Below are positions 1 through 20,728 of a stretch of 64,000 bases of DNA, one piece after another (positions within the stretch are counted from its first letter, which is position 1; each line of letters opens with the position of its first letter). The position numbers and the translations under genes are program-made. This stretch comes from Chondrosia reniformis (lineage: Eukaryota; Porifera; Demospongiae; Chondrillida; Chondrillidae), in NCBI GenBank assembly GCA_947172415.1, contig OX359196.1:7955901-8019900 (forward strand). The letters run 5' to 3'. Under the pieces are notes generated by a model that worked only from the letters and a program-made list of their open reading frames with translations, was not told the DNA's origin and ran no database searches.

Positions 1-1266
1 ATCTCCCAGAGTACACACCTTTTCACACTTGTTCTTTTCAGCCAGCTGATCAAACTTGGAAAAGATTTCATTTAAGATACCAACCAACTCTTCAGCAGAC
101 ATATTAGAGGAGAGAGAGGTGAACCCTACAATATCAGCAAACAGAATGGTAACATTCTCACAGTGGTGGATGGTGAACGGCCGGGAGGACTTGAGGGAGT
201 CCACCAGTTCTTGCTGCTTGTGAAGAGCAAAGAGATGATACTTGGTTTGGAACTCTGTGTCCAGGAGCTCTGTAGCCAGCTGCTGAGGCATCAGGGAACT
301 AATGGTCTTTTCTTGGAGCGTGTGGTCCAGCTGGAGCGCCTTTTGCAGGATGAGGCAGTGCGCTACCTTCCAAAAGGTCTCGTGAAGGCGCACTTGGAAC
401 CAGTAAGCTACACTCAGTCCAACTGCATTCAGACAAAACAGGAGCAGCAGCCGCGCCACGGAAACGTTCACAATGAGGCGAGTAGGGAATACAAACTTGT
501 CAAATGTAGACTCTTCAGCTTGGCCGTACAGTCCATACGAGAAGATGACCACTAGACTTTCCGACACTATAGAGTGTCCGAGACCCATTAGAAAACAGAC
601 CAGGAGCGCCTTGTGGGACAGCGTATACACGATGAGGATGACCGTAGCGTTGATGGCAAACTGTATTACTATGGTGATGGAGGACGTGGCCGTCACAAGT
701 CCTTTGGTGCTGAACAGGATGGCAGGCACCACTAGCCACGAGGCAACTATGAGCATCACGCACAGTGCCACTGACAGGGACGCGGGGTACCTCGCGTACA
801 CGCGGGTCCGCGATAAAATTAACAATATAGAGGAGAATGCAAAAAAGATTGCGCCTCCAGCAATCATTTCAATGGAATACTTGGGGATGACTGTGGGCAG
901 CTCTTCGATGTCTGACAGCGGGATTTGGATGGAGAAGAACACGATCCAGAGCAGCGAAAACACGGAGAGGCTAAACACTGTAACTCCATAACGGTTACGT
1001 AAGAATTCGATGGCTTTCTTTTGAAGCTGTCGTTCCAAAGGTCGTGAGTTGAAGCGCGGGTTCCACCAAGACAAGCGAAAGAAACGTACCCACCCTCTCT
1101 CCTGTCGAGATATTTGGCTCGGATCCGTGAGTGCTTCCTCAATGACCCCTAAATTTGACGGGTCGTTCAACTGTAATGATCTCGATCGCCGAGCCTTGGG
1201 TACAGCTTCGCGACTGGGATATCTTTTAGTGGACGGAGAAAGCGTTGACAGTTCCACCGTCTCCAT
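1..1266 (-). CDS. ADCY9: Membrane adenylyl cyclase, ADCY9-like (N-terminal 422 codons)
   Basis: This is a class III transmembrane adenylyl cyclase, which makes cAMP from ATP at the plasma membrane. One open frame runs from the ATG at 1266 to the window edge; an in-frame TAA lies nine codons upstream, which fixes the start. A basic cytosolic N-terminus of about 95 residues is followed by six hydrophobic helices (about residues 95-290). A helical linker with the family's SLMP motif comes next, then the start of catalytic domain C1a. FADIVGFT near residue 375 supplies the first metal-binding Asp, and the last residues CEKVCTLGD hold the second. The CEK-x-x-TLGD wording resembles ADCY9 more than other isoforms, so the subtype is a family inference from a short stretch. 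The second six-helix block and C2 domain lie outside the window. No intron interrupts the visible part, unlike most neighbours. Confidence 0.9.
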   Translation of the reverse strand, partial: METVELSTLSPSTKRYPSREAVPKARRSRSLQLNDPSNLGVIEEALTDPSQISRQERGWVRFFRLSWWNPRFNSRPLERQLQKKAIEFLRNRYGVTVFSLSVFSLLWIVFFSIQIPLSDIEELPTVIPKYSIEMIAGGAIFFAFSSILLILSRTRVYARYPASLSVALCVMLIVASWLVVPAILFSTKGLVTATSSITIVIQFAINATVILIVYTLSHKALLVCFLMGLGHSIVSESLVVIFSYGLYGQAEESTFDKFVFPTRLIVNVSVARLLLLFCLNAVGLSVAYWFQVRLHETFWKVAHCLILQKALQLDHTLQEKTISSLMPQQLATELLDTEFQTKYHLFALHKQQELVDSLKSSRPFTIHHCENVTILFADIVGFTSLSSNMSAEELVGILNEIFSKFDQLAEKNKCEKVCTLGD

Positions 1267-1696
1267 TTGTATTTGGAGACATGAACCAATTTATGCGGAC
1301 AACTTCTCTCAGTACTTGCCTCCGAAGAAAACTGATTATGGGTCTCAAGGGTTGGTTTAGTGCCCAAAGGAACACCTGCTGCCATCCCATAAACCGGAAA
1401 CGGAAACCTAATCAGTAAAGATATGGTTAGTTGTAAAGAATATCATTTTTATTGAATTTTGTATCGAATATGCGCTTTATCCACCAGACACGCTTGAACA
1501 CGGAATCTTTTTCTCTGCCAAAAGTGAACATTTTAAGTTTGTCTATTTTCCACCTTGACACATATATTACTTCATACACTATGGGATGGTGATTGAGTGT
1601 TCACTAATTAGGAAATGTGTCTATAAAATAAGTGGATCATAAATAGAAGTTGCATACACGAGCTGAAGCTTGAGTTATAAAGGTGATTGGTAAAAG
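1267..1696. other. Intergenic: cyclase 5' flank and ISWI 3' flank
   Basis: AT-rich spacer between two minus-strand genes. It should hold the promoter and 5' leader of the adenylyl cyclase and the 3' untranslated region of ISWI. Read on the minus strand there are AATAAA-like polyadenylation signals near 1446. I see no other gene or repeat. Confidence 0.5.
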
Positions 1697-11077
<9,381 letters not shown>

Positions 11078-11756
11078 GATCTAAATGTGTAAATAAAAGT
11101 GTTTATCGTACACCTGCCATTTGTCAGTAGCAAAGGGAAGCCGACAGTACCAAAAGAGAAGACTCACTTGCGCTTGATCTAGAATATACCACAAGATTTA
11201 CGTGTGTATATTTACCGCCAAACACGCGTTATTAATCAAAGCTACTGCTTCCGCAAAAATGGCTGCCGTCCGCCATTTTTGCTGAAATGGGAATGGGATA
11301 TATGGCACACGTTTGTAGAGACGAGACTGTTGGAGAAATTGGTTGAAGCATTACTTGATGGGGAAAATCAGGATGGTTTCCCTACAAGTGGCAAGTTACG
11401 ATGGATAAAAGATCCGTGAGAATACTCATACGCATGTATTGTATTCCACCCTATTATAATTTGTCTTTGTAATTTGGGTCCACTGTAAATTAACTAAGGG
11501 GTTTGTAGCAGATTCTTAAATAAATATAAATATAAATCTATCTATCTAATACAATACAGTGGTACTAAGCGTTTTATTTCATTTGGGGAACTCCTATAAG
11601 TGTGTTGTCGTTGGTTTTTGAGGTCGAAGGTGCTATTTTAACCCGTTTCCTTTACTCGTATTCTGAAAGCGATACAATTATAGCAAGGCTTCTGGTTTAT
11701 AATAGCTAATTTACTTGACAGAGAGGATCAAAGGAGAGCCGACTACGAATTGTACG
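11078..11756. promoter_or_regulatory. Divergent flank of ISWI and kinase-less receptor, with inverted YY1-type sites
   Basis: Spacer between the ISWI start (minus) and the receptor start (plus). At 11256-11280 two AAAATGGC motifs face each other (AAAATGGC ... GCCATTTT) around an 8-bp spacer. AANATGGC is the known core of YY1-bound promoter elements; use here is inferred. The last 115 bp, from about 11640, match the flank of the downstream receptor gene and so belong to the duplicated segment. Confidence 0.45.
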
Positions 11757-13153
11757 ATGACAAGGGGGACTTTACTGCTTATCTTTATGATCGGTTCGCT
11801 GCATAGAAGCGCTCCACAAAGTACGTCACTGCGAATTATACTAATCCTCTTGTCGCGTATAACGCTACTCGTGTTCTTTCTCTTGTTCGCAGATTGTTCG
11901 TATCCTCTATCGCAATACAGTGATCAGTTTAACTCAGTATCGCCTAGTGGAAACTTGGAGGAATTTATAAAAGAAAGTGTAGTTATTTTGAGAGATCAGC
12001 CGTTTAATTGTAGTGGTACTATTACTGGTGTGACTATTAGAGTAAATAAGTATGACAGTGATTTTAATCGTACACTGCGATTTGGTGAGAAGCAGGGCAT
12101 ATATGTGTACTTTATACTGATATCTGGAGAAGAGAAGAATAACGTTCAGAGTGTTCGTGGATTTGCAGTAAATAATGATATGTTGACTCGACAAGTAGAA
12201 GCTGGCAGTTCTTGGTATACAACTTTAGAGAGAGCGTTTTCTCCGGTAAAGGTTGAAGGTGGAGATATTGTTGGTATCTACATACCACAAGACGGTTTTG
12301 ATGGAGTAACATTTATACAACCATTAAGTAGACTGAACAGTGGAACAGCTTTAATGGTATATGGTCAATATGTGAATGTGACGAGTAGCAATGACATCAG
12401 TGATGTACTAGGGAATGCCTTGGTTAATGAAGATATCACAAGTGATACAGTTGCTGTTCAAGCTCCACTGATACAGTTTACATTTGGTAGGTCCTTCTCA
12501 AGCACATTTCATATTTACAAAAGAGATGTCACTAGTATGCCATCTCTGTCCATATCTTGTTACTGCAGCAGCAACTGACGCCACTCCTTCCTCTGCCACT
12601 CCTTCCTCTGCCAGTGATGGACCAGACCTGATACTCACTGTAGTAGCACATGTAGTGGTTGTGTTGGCTGTAATCTTATTCATAATAGTTGTGGCCATTA
12701 TCTTGTTCATTGTTGGTGTGAAGAAGTGTCGTGCTGCTAAGAAAGGTAAGTTCGCAGCCACTTCAGTGCTATATAGATAGTATATACAAATTGTCACTCT
12801 TTTTGCTTTAAATGTTAAGTTGCAATAAATCTATGAATTGACTTAATGTTCCTACACTGACGGTTGCTCCCATTTTGACAATACATAATTTCATTCTCCA
12901 GCATGCATGCCTCTAATCAAGTAATGTATGTACATTATGTAGCCCAGTAGCCAGTTGTTATGCATTTCCAGTCAGTTGTCTTTTTAAGGTGAACACTGGT
13001 TATTGAAGTATGTGAGCAGTGAGTGTAATCTTTTCTGTCCCAGGACCAGCTGCAGTTGAGTATACCGAAGAACAGAATGTCCATTTTGTAGGAATGCAAC
13101 CGTCCCCCGCTTATGGAGTGCTGGAAAGTAGCAAAGAAGTTGACTATATATGA
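11757..13153 (+). CDS. Kinase-less receptor, paralogue of the adjacent receptor tyrosine kinase
   Basis: Single-pass type I membrane protein of 314 aa. Exons 11757-11820, 11893-12486, 12569-12745 and 13044-13153 sum to 945 nt. Exon 1 is a signal peptide starting MTRGTLLLIFM. Exon 2 is a roughly 198-residue ectodomain of unknown fold with NxT/NxS glycosylation sites. Exon 3 is a Thr/Ser-rich stalk plus a strongly hydrophobic helix. Exon 4 is a short cytoplasmic tail with tyrosines in VEYTEE, PAYGVL and VDYI, then a stop. The ectodomain is about 87% identical to the neighbour's, but no kinase exons follow. The signal peptide and frame are intact, so a broken pseudogene is less likely than a functional decoy, co-receptor or phosphorylated adaptor (inference). 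The acceptor at 12568 is a NAGNAG type that could add or drop one residue. Confidence 0.85.
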
Positions 13154-13766
13154 ATATTATGTTAATTAGTTGTACAAAACTCTTTCCTATGTTGACTGTT
13201 ACATATTGTACACAATGTGAACTTGCCTGCCTCGAGTTCAGCTAATGTTACTGAAATACTGTATCATAAAATATTGCATGGAAATGGCAGAGCAGTGAGG
13301 AGTACTCCAGAATAGCCAGTGGTTAACCAACCATATCCACTGCAGCTATACAGTAGGTAATAACACCACACATATAGACTTTTTAGCGTCAACAATACAC
13401 TCAGTCTATTTTTCTATTCACTGGGTGCCGCAATTAGTAGGCCAGTATACGCTAGTGCGGTCTAAATATTATCGACATGCATGCGATTATTGTGAATGGC
13501 GTATCGGTTGTACTAGAACGTGAGAATTTCGGTTAACCCGTCGATTTTTAATTTCTCCTTTTTAAGCCGTAATGTGGAACCCCTGCAAGTTGTATTGCAG
13601 TACGTTTTGAGGGACCAGTCTCTGTTGTGGTGCTTTGTGGTTTGACCCGTTTCCTTAACTCATATTCTGAAAGCGATAGACATACAATTATAGCAAGGCT
13701 TCTGGTTTATAATAGCTAATTTACTTGACAGAGAGGATCAAAGGAGAGCCGACTACGAGTTGTACG
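13154..13766. other. Intergenic between the two receptor genes
   Basis: 3' flank of the kinase-less receptor and promoter of the receptor tyrosine kinase. The last 120 bp copy the flank of the upstream gene. No coding signal is seen in the rest. Confidence 0.5.
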
Positions 13767-16700
13767 ATGACAAGGGGGACTTTACTGTTTATCTTTATGA
13801 TCGGTTCGCTGCATAGAAGCGCTCCACAAAGTACGTCACTACGAATTATACTAATCCTCTTGTTGCGTATAACGCTACTCGTGTTCTTTCTCCTGTTCAC
13901 AGATTGTTCGTATCCTCTATCGCAATACAGGGATCAGTTTAACTCGGTATCGACTAGTGGAAACTTGGAGGCATTTCAAAAAGAAAGTGTAGTTATTTTG
14001 AGAGATCAGCCGTTTAATTGTAGTGGTACTATTACTGGTGTGACTATTAGAGTAAATGAGTATGACAGTGATTTTAATCGTACACTGCGATTTGCAATTG
14101 GTGAGAAGCAGGGCATATATGTGTACTTTATACTGATATCTGGAGAAGAGAAGAATAACGCTCAGAGTGTTCGTGGATTTGCAGTAAATAATGATATGGT
14201 GGCTCCAGTAGAAGCTGGCAGTTCTTGGTATACGACTTTAAAGAGACCGTTTTCTCCAGTAAAGGTTGAAGGTGGAGATATTGTTGGTATGTACATACCA
14301 CAAAACGGTTTTGATGGAGTAACATTTATACAACCATTAAGTAGACTGAACAGTGGAACAGCTGTAATGATAAATAGTGAATATGTGAATGTGACGAGTA
14401 GCAATGACATCAGTGATGTAATAGAGAATGTCTTGGTTAATAAAGATATCACAAGTGGTACACTTGAAGTTCAAGCTCCGCTGATACAGTTTACATTTGG
14501 TAGGTCCTTCTCAAGCACATTTCATATTTACAAAAGAGATGTCACTAGTATGCCGTCTCTGTCCATATCCTGTTACTGCAGCAGCTACTGATGCCACTCC
14601 TTCCTCCGACACTCCTTCCTCCGACACTCCTTCCTCTGCCAGTGATGGACCAGACCTGACACTTACTGTAGTAGCACCTGTAGTGGTTGTGTTGGCTGTA
14701 ATCTTATTCATAATAGTTGTAGCAATTCTATTTGTCATCCTGTATGTCGTCTGCTTCAGGAAGAAGGACCATACTGCTGATGGAGGTGGGTGTGTCATGT
14801 ACAAGGTTTTGTACTAGTATGGCTAATGTTTTTACATGTGCTTAAGATTTTGTGAATCGTATAAATCATATATCAGTTATGGCATGTCATCGGAAGTGCA
14901 GTTTGCTAAATCAATCAGTTGTATAGAAGATGCTCTATTTGAAATCTCACCTCACTCCACTAGTACTCACCTCACCCCACTAGTACTCACCTCACCCCAC
15001 TAGTACTCACCTCACCCCACTAGTACTCACCTCACCCCACTAGTACTCACCTCACCCCACTAGTACTCACCTCACCCCACTAGTACTCACCTCACCCCAC
15101 TAGTACTCACCTCACCCCACTAGTACTCACCTCACCCCACTAGTACTCACCTCACCCCACTAGTACTCACCTCACCCCACTAGTACTCACCTCACCCCAC
15201 TAGTACTCACCTCACCCCACTAGTACTCACCTCACCCCACTAGTACTCACCTCACCCCACTAGTACTCACCTCACCCCACTAGTACTCACCTCACCCCAC
15301 TAGTACTCACCTCACCCCACTAGTACTCACCTCACCCCACTAGTACTCACCTCACCCCACTAGTACTCACCTCACCCCACTAGTACTCACCTCACCCCAC
15401 TAGTACTCACCTCACCCCACTAGTACTCACCTCATCCCACTAGTACTCACCTCATCCCACTAGTACTCACCTCATCCCACTAGTACTCACCTCATCCCAC
15501 TAGTACTCACCTCACCCCACTAGTACTCACCTCACCCCACTAGTACTCACCTCACCCCACTAGTACTCACCTCACCTCACTAGTACTCACCTCACCCCAC
15601 TAGTACTCACCTCATCCCACTAGTACTCACCTCACCCCACTAGTACTCATCTGATGTGCTCTGTTGCTAGAGATGGTATCTCCCAAGAGTCCAGTGTCAG
15701 CCACTAATCACATTCGGACATCTCCTCCTGGTAGTGAGCAGCAAAGGTGTCCATCTCCTATCTATGATCCCGGACCAGGCTATGAGGCAATCCCTATAAT
15801 CAAACCTCAAGCTCCTCCTCCAGTCAGTGATCACAAAAGTGTAAGTACCCATATAGAAACACAGAAGTATAATATTACATATTCCTTGTACACCTAGTGG
15901 TGTTATTATAACTGTGTCTGATAACATCTCAGTAGCAAGTTGTAAGGTACTCCATATTTGCTTAATGAAAGATCTGCATTGTAAATATCTTTGATTTCTA
16001 AGAATTCTTTTAATTGTTTTACTAAATATGGTAGTAACATTATGAAGTCTGTCTATGTTGTAATGGGTTGTTTGCATAACATAAAAGACACACCCAATCA
16101 TGTAATACCAGCCATGTGTTGCGCAATAGGTGCCTGCTTTCCCTGAGCATGTTGAAGTAGACTATGCTTTACCAAACAATTTGAAAACCAAAAGTAAAGT
16201 AAGTTCTGCATGTGTCATGCTACCACCTCCCTTTCCTGCTGCCATCCCTCTACCTACTACCACCTCCCTTTCCTGCTGCCATCCCTCTACCTACTACCAC
16301 ACCCCTTTCCTGCTGCCATCCCTTTACCTACTACCACACCCCTTTCCTGCTACCATCCCTTTACCTACTACCACACCCCTTTCCTGCTACCATCCCTTTA
16401 CCTACTACCACACCCACTACAGGATGAAAGTCAGCTACAAAACGGCTATGATGATGTAATTCTATTTGTTCCAACAATAGTAAGTAGTGATTGACTTGAA
16501 TTGCTATATACTGTGTGCTATATACTGTGAGCTATATACTGTGAGCTGCTGTGTGCTATATACTGTGAGCTATATACTGTGAGCTGCTGTGTGCTATATA
16601 CTGTGAGCTATATACTGTGAGCTGCTGTGTGCTATATACTGTGAGCTATATACTGTGAGCTGCTGTGTGCTATATACTGTGAGCTGCTGTGTGCTGTATA

Positions 16701-18573
16701 CTGTGAGCTGCTGTGTGCTGTATATAGGATATGAGAATAACTTTAGAAAGTGAAGGTCATTACTCCCTTCCTGACCTACAGACACAAGTAAGTAATGTCA
16801 CATGACTACCATATGACAATCACATGACAGTCCCCCTGTGTTCCAAGCAGGTGTATGCTCCAAGTGGGTCCCAGCATTACACCTTCCCGAGCACAGAGTC
16901 GGAGATCTACTGGAAGCCAGCAAGCACGGAGGAGGGGCTGTACAGCCAGCTGTCGGAGCACAAGTACCACGAGATACCAAAGAACTCAATCATCACTGGA
17001 GTACAGATTGGAGAGGGGGAATTTGGAACTGTGTACAAGGGGGAGTGGCAATCCTTGAGTGGGAGTGTCTTGGATGTGGCTATTAAGAGACTGCGTAGCT
17101 GTGATGAAAAGGTCAAGTTCCTTCAAGAGGCTGCAACAATGGGACAGTTTCACCATCCTCATGTGGTCAAGTTGCATGGTGTGGTCACACTCAGTAATCC
17201 TGTAGGTTGCCATGGAAATATCTTTAAAAATTGGACTTATTAGCTATTGTTGGTTTGATGTATATATAGATTATGATGGTGATGGAACTACTAGAGAAGG
17301 GAGACCTGAGGAGCTATCTCTTGAATGTGGAGTGAGTAAGACAAGCACATAATGTTACAGTGTTACTCAGAGAATGACCTCCTTCCCTTCCAGTTTCAAG
17401 TCTACTTCAAATCTCTCCTCACTTCTGTTGCAATTTTGCCACCATATTTCTGAAGGAATGGCCCATCTTGCTTCCAAAGACTTTATACATCGTGACTTGG
17501 CTGCAAGGAACATTCTGCTTGATGGCAACCTGAACTGTAAAGTGAGTGTGCTACTACCTGTCCACCTACTGGTGTGTGCTACCTGTCCACCTACTGGTGT
17601 GTGCTACCTGTCCACCTACTGGTGTGTGCTACCTGTCCACCTACTGGTGTGTGCTACCTGTCCACCTACTGGTGTGTGCTACCTGTCCACCTACTGGTGT
17701 GTGCTACCTGTCCACCTACTGGTGTGTGCTACCTGTCCACCTACTGGTGTGTGCTACCTGTCCACCTACTGGTGTATGCTGCCTGTCCACCTACTGGTGT
17801 GTGCTACCTGTCCACCTACTGGTGTGTGCTACCTGTCCACCTACTGGTGTATGCTGCCTGTCCACTTACTGGTGTGTGCTGCCTGTCCACCTACTGGTGT
17901 GTGCTACCTGTCCACTTACTGGTGTGTGCTACCTGTCCACTTACTGGTGTGTGCTACCTGTCCACCTACTGGTGTGTGCTACCTGTCCACTTACTGGTGT
18001 GTGCTACCTGTTAGATTGCTGACTTTGGAATGTCTCGTGACGTTTCCAACAATTACTACCTCTCCAAGGGTGGGCGTATCCCACTCAAATGGACCTCTCC
18101 AGAAGGTGTGCTTTTCCAGCGCTACACGACAGCCAGTGATGTCTGGAGCTATGGGATGGTCCTCTTTGAGATATGGTCCCTTGGGAAGAAGCCATTTGAG
18201 GACCTCACTCCGGATGATGTGGTGCAACTGTTTACTGACCACGAGGGGTACTGCCAGCCCCCGCCCACCGGCTGCCCAAGGGGCATGTACCAGCTGATGG
18301 TGCGCTGCTGGTGAGTTGGGACCTTTACATTATGATTGGCTGACTACTTGACTGCTGCCATGGTAACCTCCTCTCCCTCCACCTAGGCATCCAGATTATC
18401 ATTACCGCCCGACCTTTCAGGATATAGTTGATCTAATTGTTCAGGGCCCTGCTGACCTCTCAGAGCCGCCCCCTCAATCAGACATGCTGCCTTCAGAGGC
18501 CACAATTCTGGGACAAGAGCTAAAGTTTTCAAAGGAATTGTACAAGAAGCTACAAAAAACTTACCTCAATTGA
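13767..18573 (+). CDS. Receptor tyrosine kinase with Eph-like kinase domain and novel ectodomain, 12 exons
   Basis: Exons 13767-13830, 13903-14499, 14582-14785, 15671-15840, 16130-16198, 16423-16479, 16728-16787, 16851-17201, 17270-17331, 17394-17541, 18015-18310 and 18387-18573 sum to 2265 nt, 754 aa. A signal peptide and an ectodomain shared with the upstream gene are followed by a transmembrane helix (about 249-278). The juxtamembrane region, spread over four small exons, is rich in tyrosine motifs (IYDPGPGYEAI, VDYALP, GYDDVIL, HYSLPDL). The kinase (about 445-710) has IGEGEFGTVYKG, VAIK, HRDLAARN (577-584), ADFGMSRD, an activation loop with NNYYLSKGG and the tyrosine-kinase signature KWTSPE. 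EAATMGQFHHPHVVKLHGVV and PPPTGCPRGMYQLM resemble Eph receptors, but there is no C-terminal SAM domain. All catalytic residues are present. I do not recognise the ectodomain. Confidence 0.92.
14945..15652. repeat. 20-bp minisatellite, receptor kinase intron 3
   Basis: About 35 highly homogeneous copies of TAGTACTCACCTCACCCCAC, a few with CATCCCAC. It fills most of the intron between the transmembrane exon and the first juxtamembrane exon. The near-identity of units suggests recent expansion. Confidence 0.98.
16220..16420. repeat. 37-bp minisatellite, receptor kinase intron 5
   Basis: About five copies of a pyrimidine-rich unit with core CCTTTCCTGCTACCATCCCT. It ends directly at the acceptor CACTACAG, so the array supplies the polypyrimidine tract of the downstream exon. 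Confidence 0.95.
16500..16725. repeat. Minisatellite, receptor kinase intron 6
   Basis: Alternating copies of GCTATATACTGTGA and GCTGCTGTGT modules. The last unit runs into the acceptor TGTATATAG of the exon at 16728. Confidence 0.95.
17555..18010. repeat. 25-bp minisatellite, receptor kinase intron 10
   Basis: About 18 copies of a unit with core CTACCTGTCCACCTACTGG between the catalytic-loop exon and the DFG exon. It runs from just after the donor to the acceptor GTTAG at 18014. Confidence 0.97.
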
Positions 18574-18867
18574 TTCCTAACTATGTTTGAGCACTTTTAT
18601 ATTCATTTATCTATACCTCATACCTGTATTGGAAAGCTTCAATACTTTTGGATCATTTCAACATACAAATAATTTGTATTGAGTGGTCACTTGAAGGAAT
18701 CCATATATATATACAGAAAGTATTATTGATCCCCATGTACTGAATATATTTTCCAGTCCCTAATTAAAGGTATATATATTATAATGTATCAAATCTATTT
18801 ACCAGTTCTATATTATGGAAGTGTCTTAATTTGCATATACAGTATGTGAAAAGTGCCACTCCTGTTC

Positions 18868-19267
18868 ATAGTCAATGCTTTAATTAATGTGCCAATCACA
18901 GTCAATGCTTTAATTAATGTGCCAATCACAGTCAATGCTTTAATTAATGTGCCAATCACAGTCAATGCTTTAATTAATGTGCCAATCACAGTCAATGCTT
19001 TAATTATTGTGCCAATCACAGTCAATGCTTTAATTAATGTGCCAATCACAGTCAATGCTTTAATTATTGTGCCAATCACAGTCAATGCTTTAATTAATGT
19101 GCCAATCACAGTCAATGCTTTAATTAATGTGCCAATCACAGTCAATACTTTAATTAATGTGCCAATCACAGTCAATGCTTTAATTAATGTGCCAATCACA
19201 GTCAATGATGTGAATAGTGACAAGTTAATGCTATAAGGTAATAAGCATTGACTGTGATTGGCACAAT
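18868..19267. repeat. 30-bp tandem repeat followed by an inverted copy
   Basis: About 11 copies of a 30-bp unit (core CAGTCAATGCTTTAATTAAT) run to about 19205. At 19243-19267 a unit lies in the opposite orientation (AGCATTGACTGTGATTGGCA). Any transcript across it could fold the inverted copy onto one of the direct copies. It sits just upstream of the 7TM receptor start. Confidence 0.95.
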
Positions 19268-19377
19268 ATTCTCTATTTATATAAACAACATAAATATATA
19301 TGGTTAGCATACTCTGTAACTGGTTGGAGTCCAACTGTATACTTTGTTGGAGTCCAACTGTATACTTGTTGGAGGAG

Positions 19378-20337
19378 ATGAACACTACACTATTCAGCAC
19401 AAGAAATGGAAGCATTGAGGAATATACTGGTCGCATAGGTGGCACAGCTGCAAATTTTGTTTTTCTATTCCTATTTGGCATTCCTCCACTTTGTTTGTCT
19501 TGTTTCTTGTTAGTAGCCGTTTGGAGAGCAAAGGTACAGTTTTCTGTGAAGGTGTCCATATTCCTGCTGTCTGTTGCCAACACAATGTATTCTTTTGGAT
19601 ACTCCTTCTATCATGGCATTACTATTGTCCGATCGTACCATGATATCCCTGTACTTACCTGCTACATCGAACCAGTATTCTCTGGCCTAGGAGCGTATGT
19701 AACATTCCCTCAACTAATTATATATGGAGTCACTGTCAATGTCATCATCTGGAGGGGGATCAAGGCAGTCAGAAACTCTGTAATAGTGTTCACATCAGCA
19801 GCTGTTTGGGCAGTTACTTCTGTACTTGCTATCCTGAATGTGACGCCATCAGTTGGGATAGGGTTTACTGTTCAGAAAAGTATTTGTTTGATTCAGACAA
19901 CTCCAAATACTTTTGTATATTTTGGCTTTCTCTTCGTGCTGGCTGGTGGAGGATCCTTTCTGGCCACACTTGTGATCATACTAACAGCATGCTATAAAGT
20001 AAAGAAAAGTGCCTTCAGCACAGACAGTGCTACATTTAACAAAGCTCTCCTCAAACTTGCCATCTTTCTATTCATATCTGTTTCAATTTTGATATTTGGA
20101 TTCTGTTTGACACCAATCTTTATTATAGTGAGAGGTCAAGTGACAGACTTTATTGGAACAATATTTACCAGTCTGGTTTCACTTCCCCTCACCCTGACCC
20201 TCCTACTGGTATTTCAGCCAATCAGACAGTCTGCGAAAGAGACGTGTCTCTGTGCTTCTTGCAGAGACAAGGGAATGAACAGCTTTACATTCTCGAGCAA
20301 AGATACTTCTGGAAGGTCTCCTTCAGATGTCACATAA
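19378..20337 (+). CDS. Orphan seven-transmembrane receptor, single exon
   Basis: Intronless 319-residue protein with seven hydrophobic helices, predicted plasma-membrane GPCR. The ATG at 19378 gives an extracellular N-terminus MNTTLFSTRNGS with two N-glycosylation sites. An in-frame ATG at 19300 would add 26 residues. A cysteine at the start of helix 3 (TCYIEP) and one in the second extracellular loop (SICLIQ) could form the usual disulfide. Neither a DRY motif after helix 3 nor NPxxY in helix 7 is present, so it is not a standard rhodopsin-family member. The C-terminal tail is Ser/Thr-rich with clustered cysteines (ETCLCASC), possible palmitoylation sites. I cannot place the ligand or subfamily; lineage-specific receptor is an inference. 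Confidence 0.75.
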   Translation: MNTTLFSTRNGSIEEYTGRIGGTAANFVFLFLFGIPPLCLSCFLLVAVWRAKVQFSVKVSIFLLSVANTMYSFGYSFYHGITIVRSYHDIPVLTCYIEPVFSGLGAYVTFPQLIIYGVTVNVIIWRGIKAVRNSVIVFTSAAVWAVTSVLAILNVTPSVGIGFTVQKSICLIQTTPNTFVYFGFLFVLAGGGSFLATLVIILTACYKVKKSAFSTDSATFNKALLKLAIFLFISVSILIFGFCLTPIFIIVRGQVTDFIGTIFTSLVSLPLTLTLLLVFQPIRQSAKETCLCASCRDKGMNSFTFSSKDTSGRSPSDVT

Positions 20338-20728
20338 GTCAGTAACATATATCAAGCATGTCTCTCACTCCATGCACACTAGAACAGCTTTAGATTGCTT
20401 TTCCAACTATATCCAATTTATTGTAATGACAAGTATACAATGATGTGTGCATTCTCTGTTACGCTAATATATAAATTTCAATAATAGTTATTATTAAATT
20501 ATTATATTAAACATACCTCTGTCAAGAGATTTACTGAACTGAACTGCGTCTTTAGATGCGGAAAAAGTTGAAAGATGAACTTTACGCTCAATATAAAACA
20601 ATGAGCAACCTTCACTAAATACATATACTACAGTACAATTGCAATGGTTCGACACTAGTATGTGGGTGGGGTGGGGAGAAATCAGAAAGTGAGTAACAAA
20701 AGAAAACAAATAAAGAGATTGTCTAAAG
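20338..20728. other. Intergenic, convergent 3' flanks
   Basis: 3' flanks of the 7TM receptor (plus) and of the small membrane protein (minus). AT-rich stretch at 20464-20515; no gene or repeat seen. Confidence 0.5.

Larger units (their letters stand above)
11640..14750 (+). repeat. Tandem duplication of the receptor 5' region (period about 2.01 kb)
   Basis: The block 11640-12735 recurs at about 13648-14755. It covers the proximal flank, signal-peptide exon, intron 1, ectodomain exon, intron 2 and start of the transmembrane exon. Intron 2 differs at only 2 of 82 positions by my count and intron 1 at about 4 of 70. Similarity fades inside the transmembrane exon, after which the two genes have unrelated tails. 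Confidence 0.93.

Noticed and set aside
11757-13153. Kinase-less receptor as a pseudogene
   Set aside because: All four exons splice in frame, the tail is distinct with its own stop, and no frameshift or nonsense change is present.
14945-15652. CRISPR array
   Set aside because: Uniform head-to-tail 20-bp units without unique spacers, inside a eukaryotic intron.
17374-18297. 307-codon frame through the receptor kinase
   Set aside because: Reads from the HRDLAARN exon into the intron 10 repeat; the spliced path to ADFGMSRD at 18015 is the kinase.
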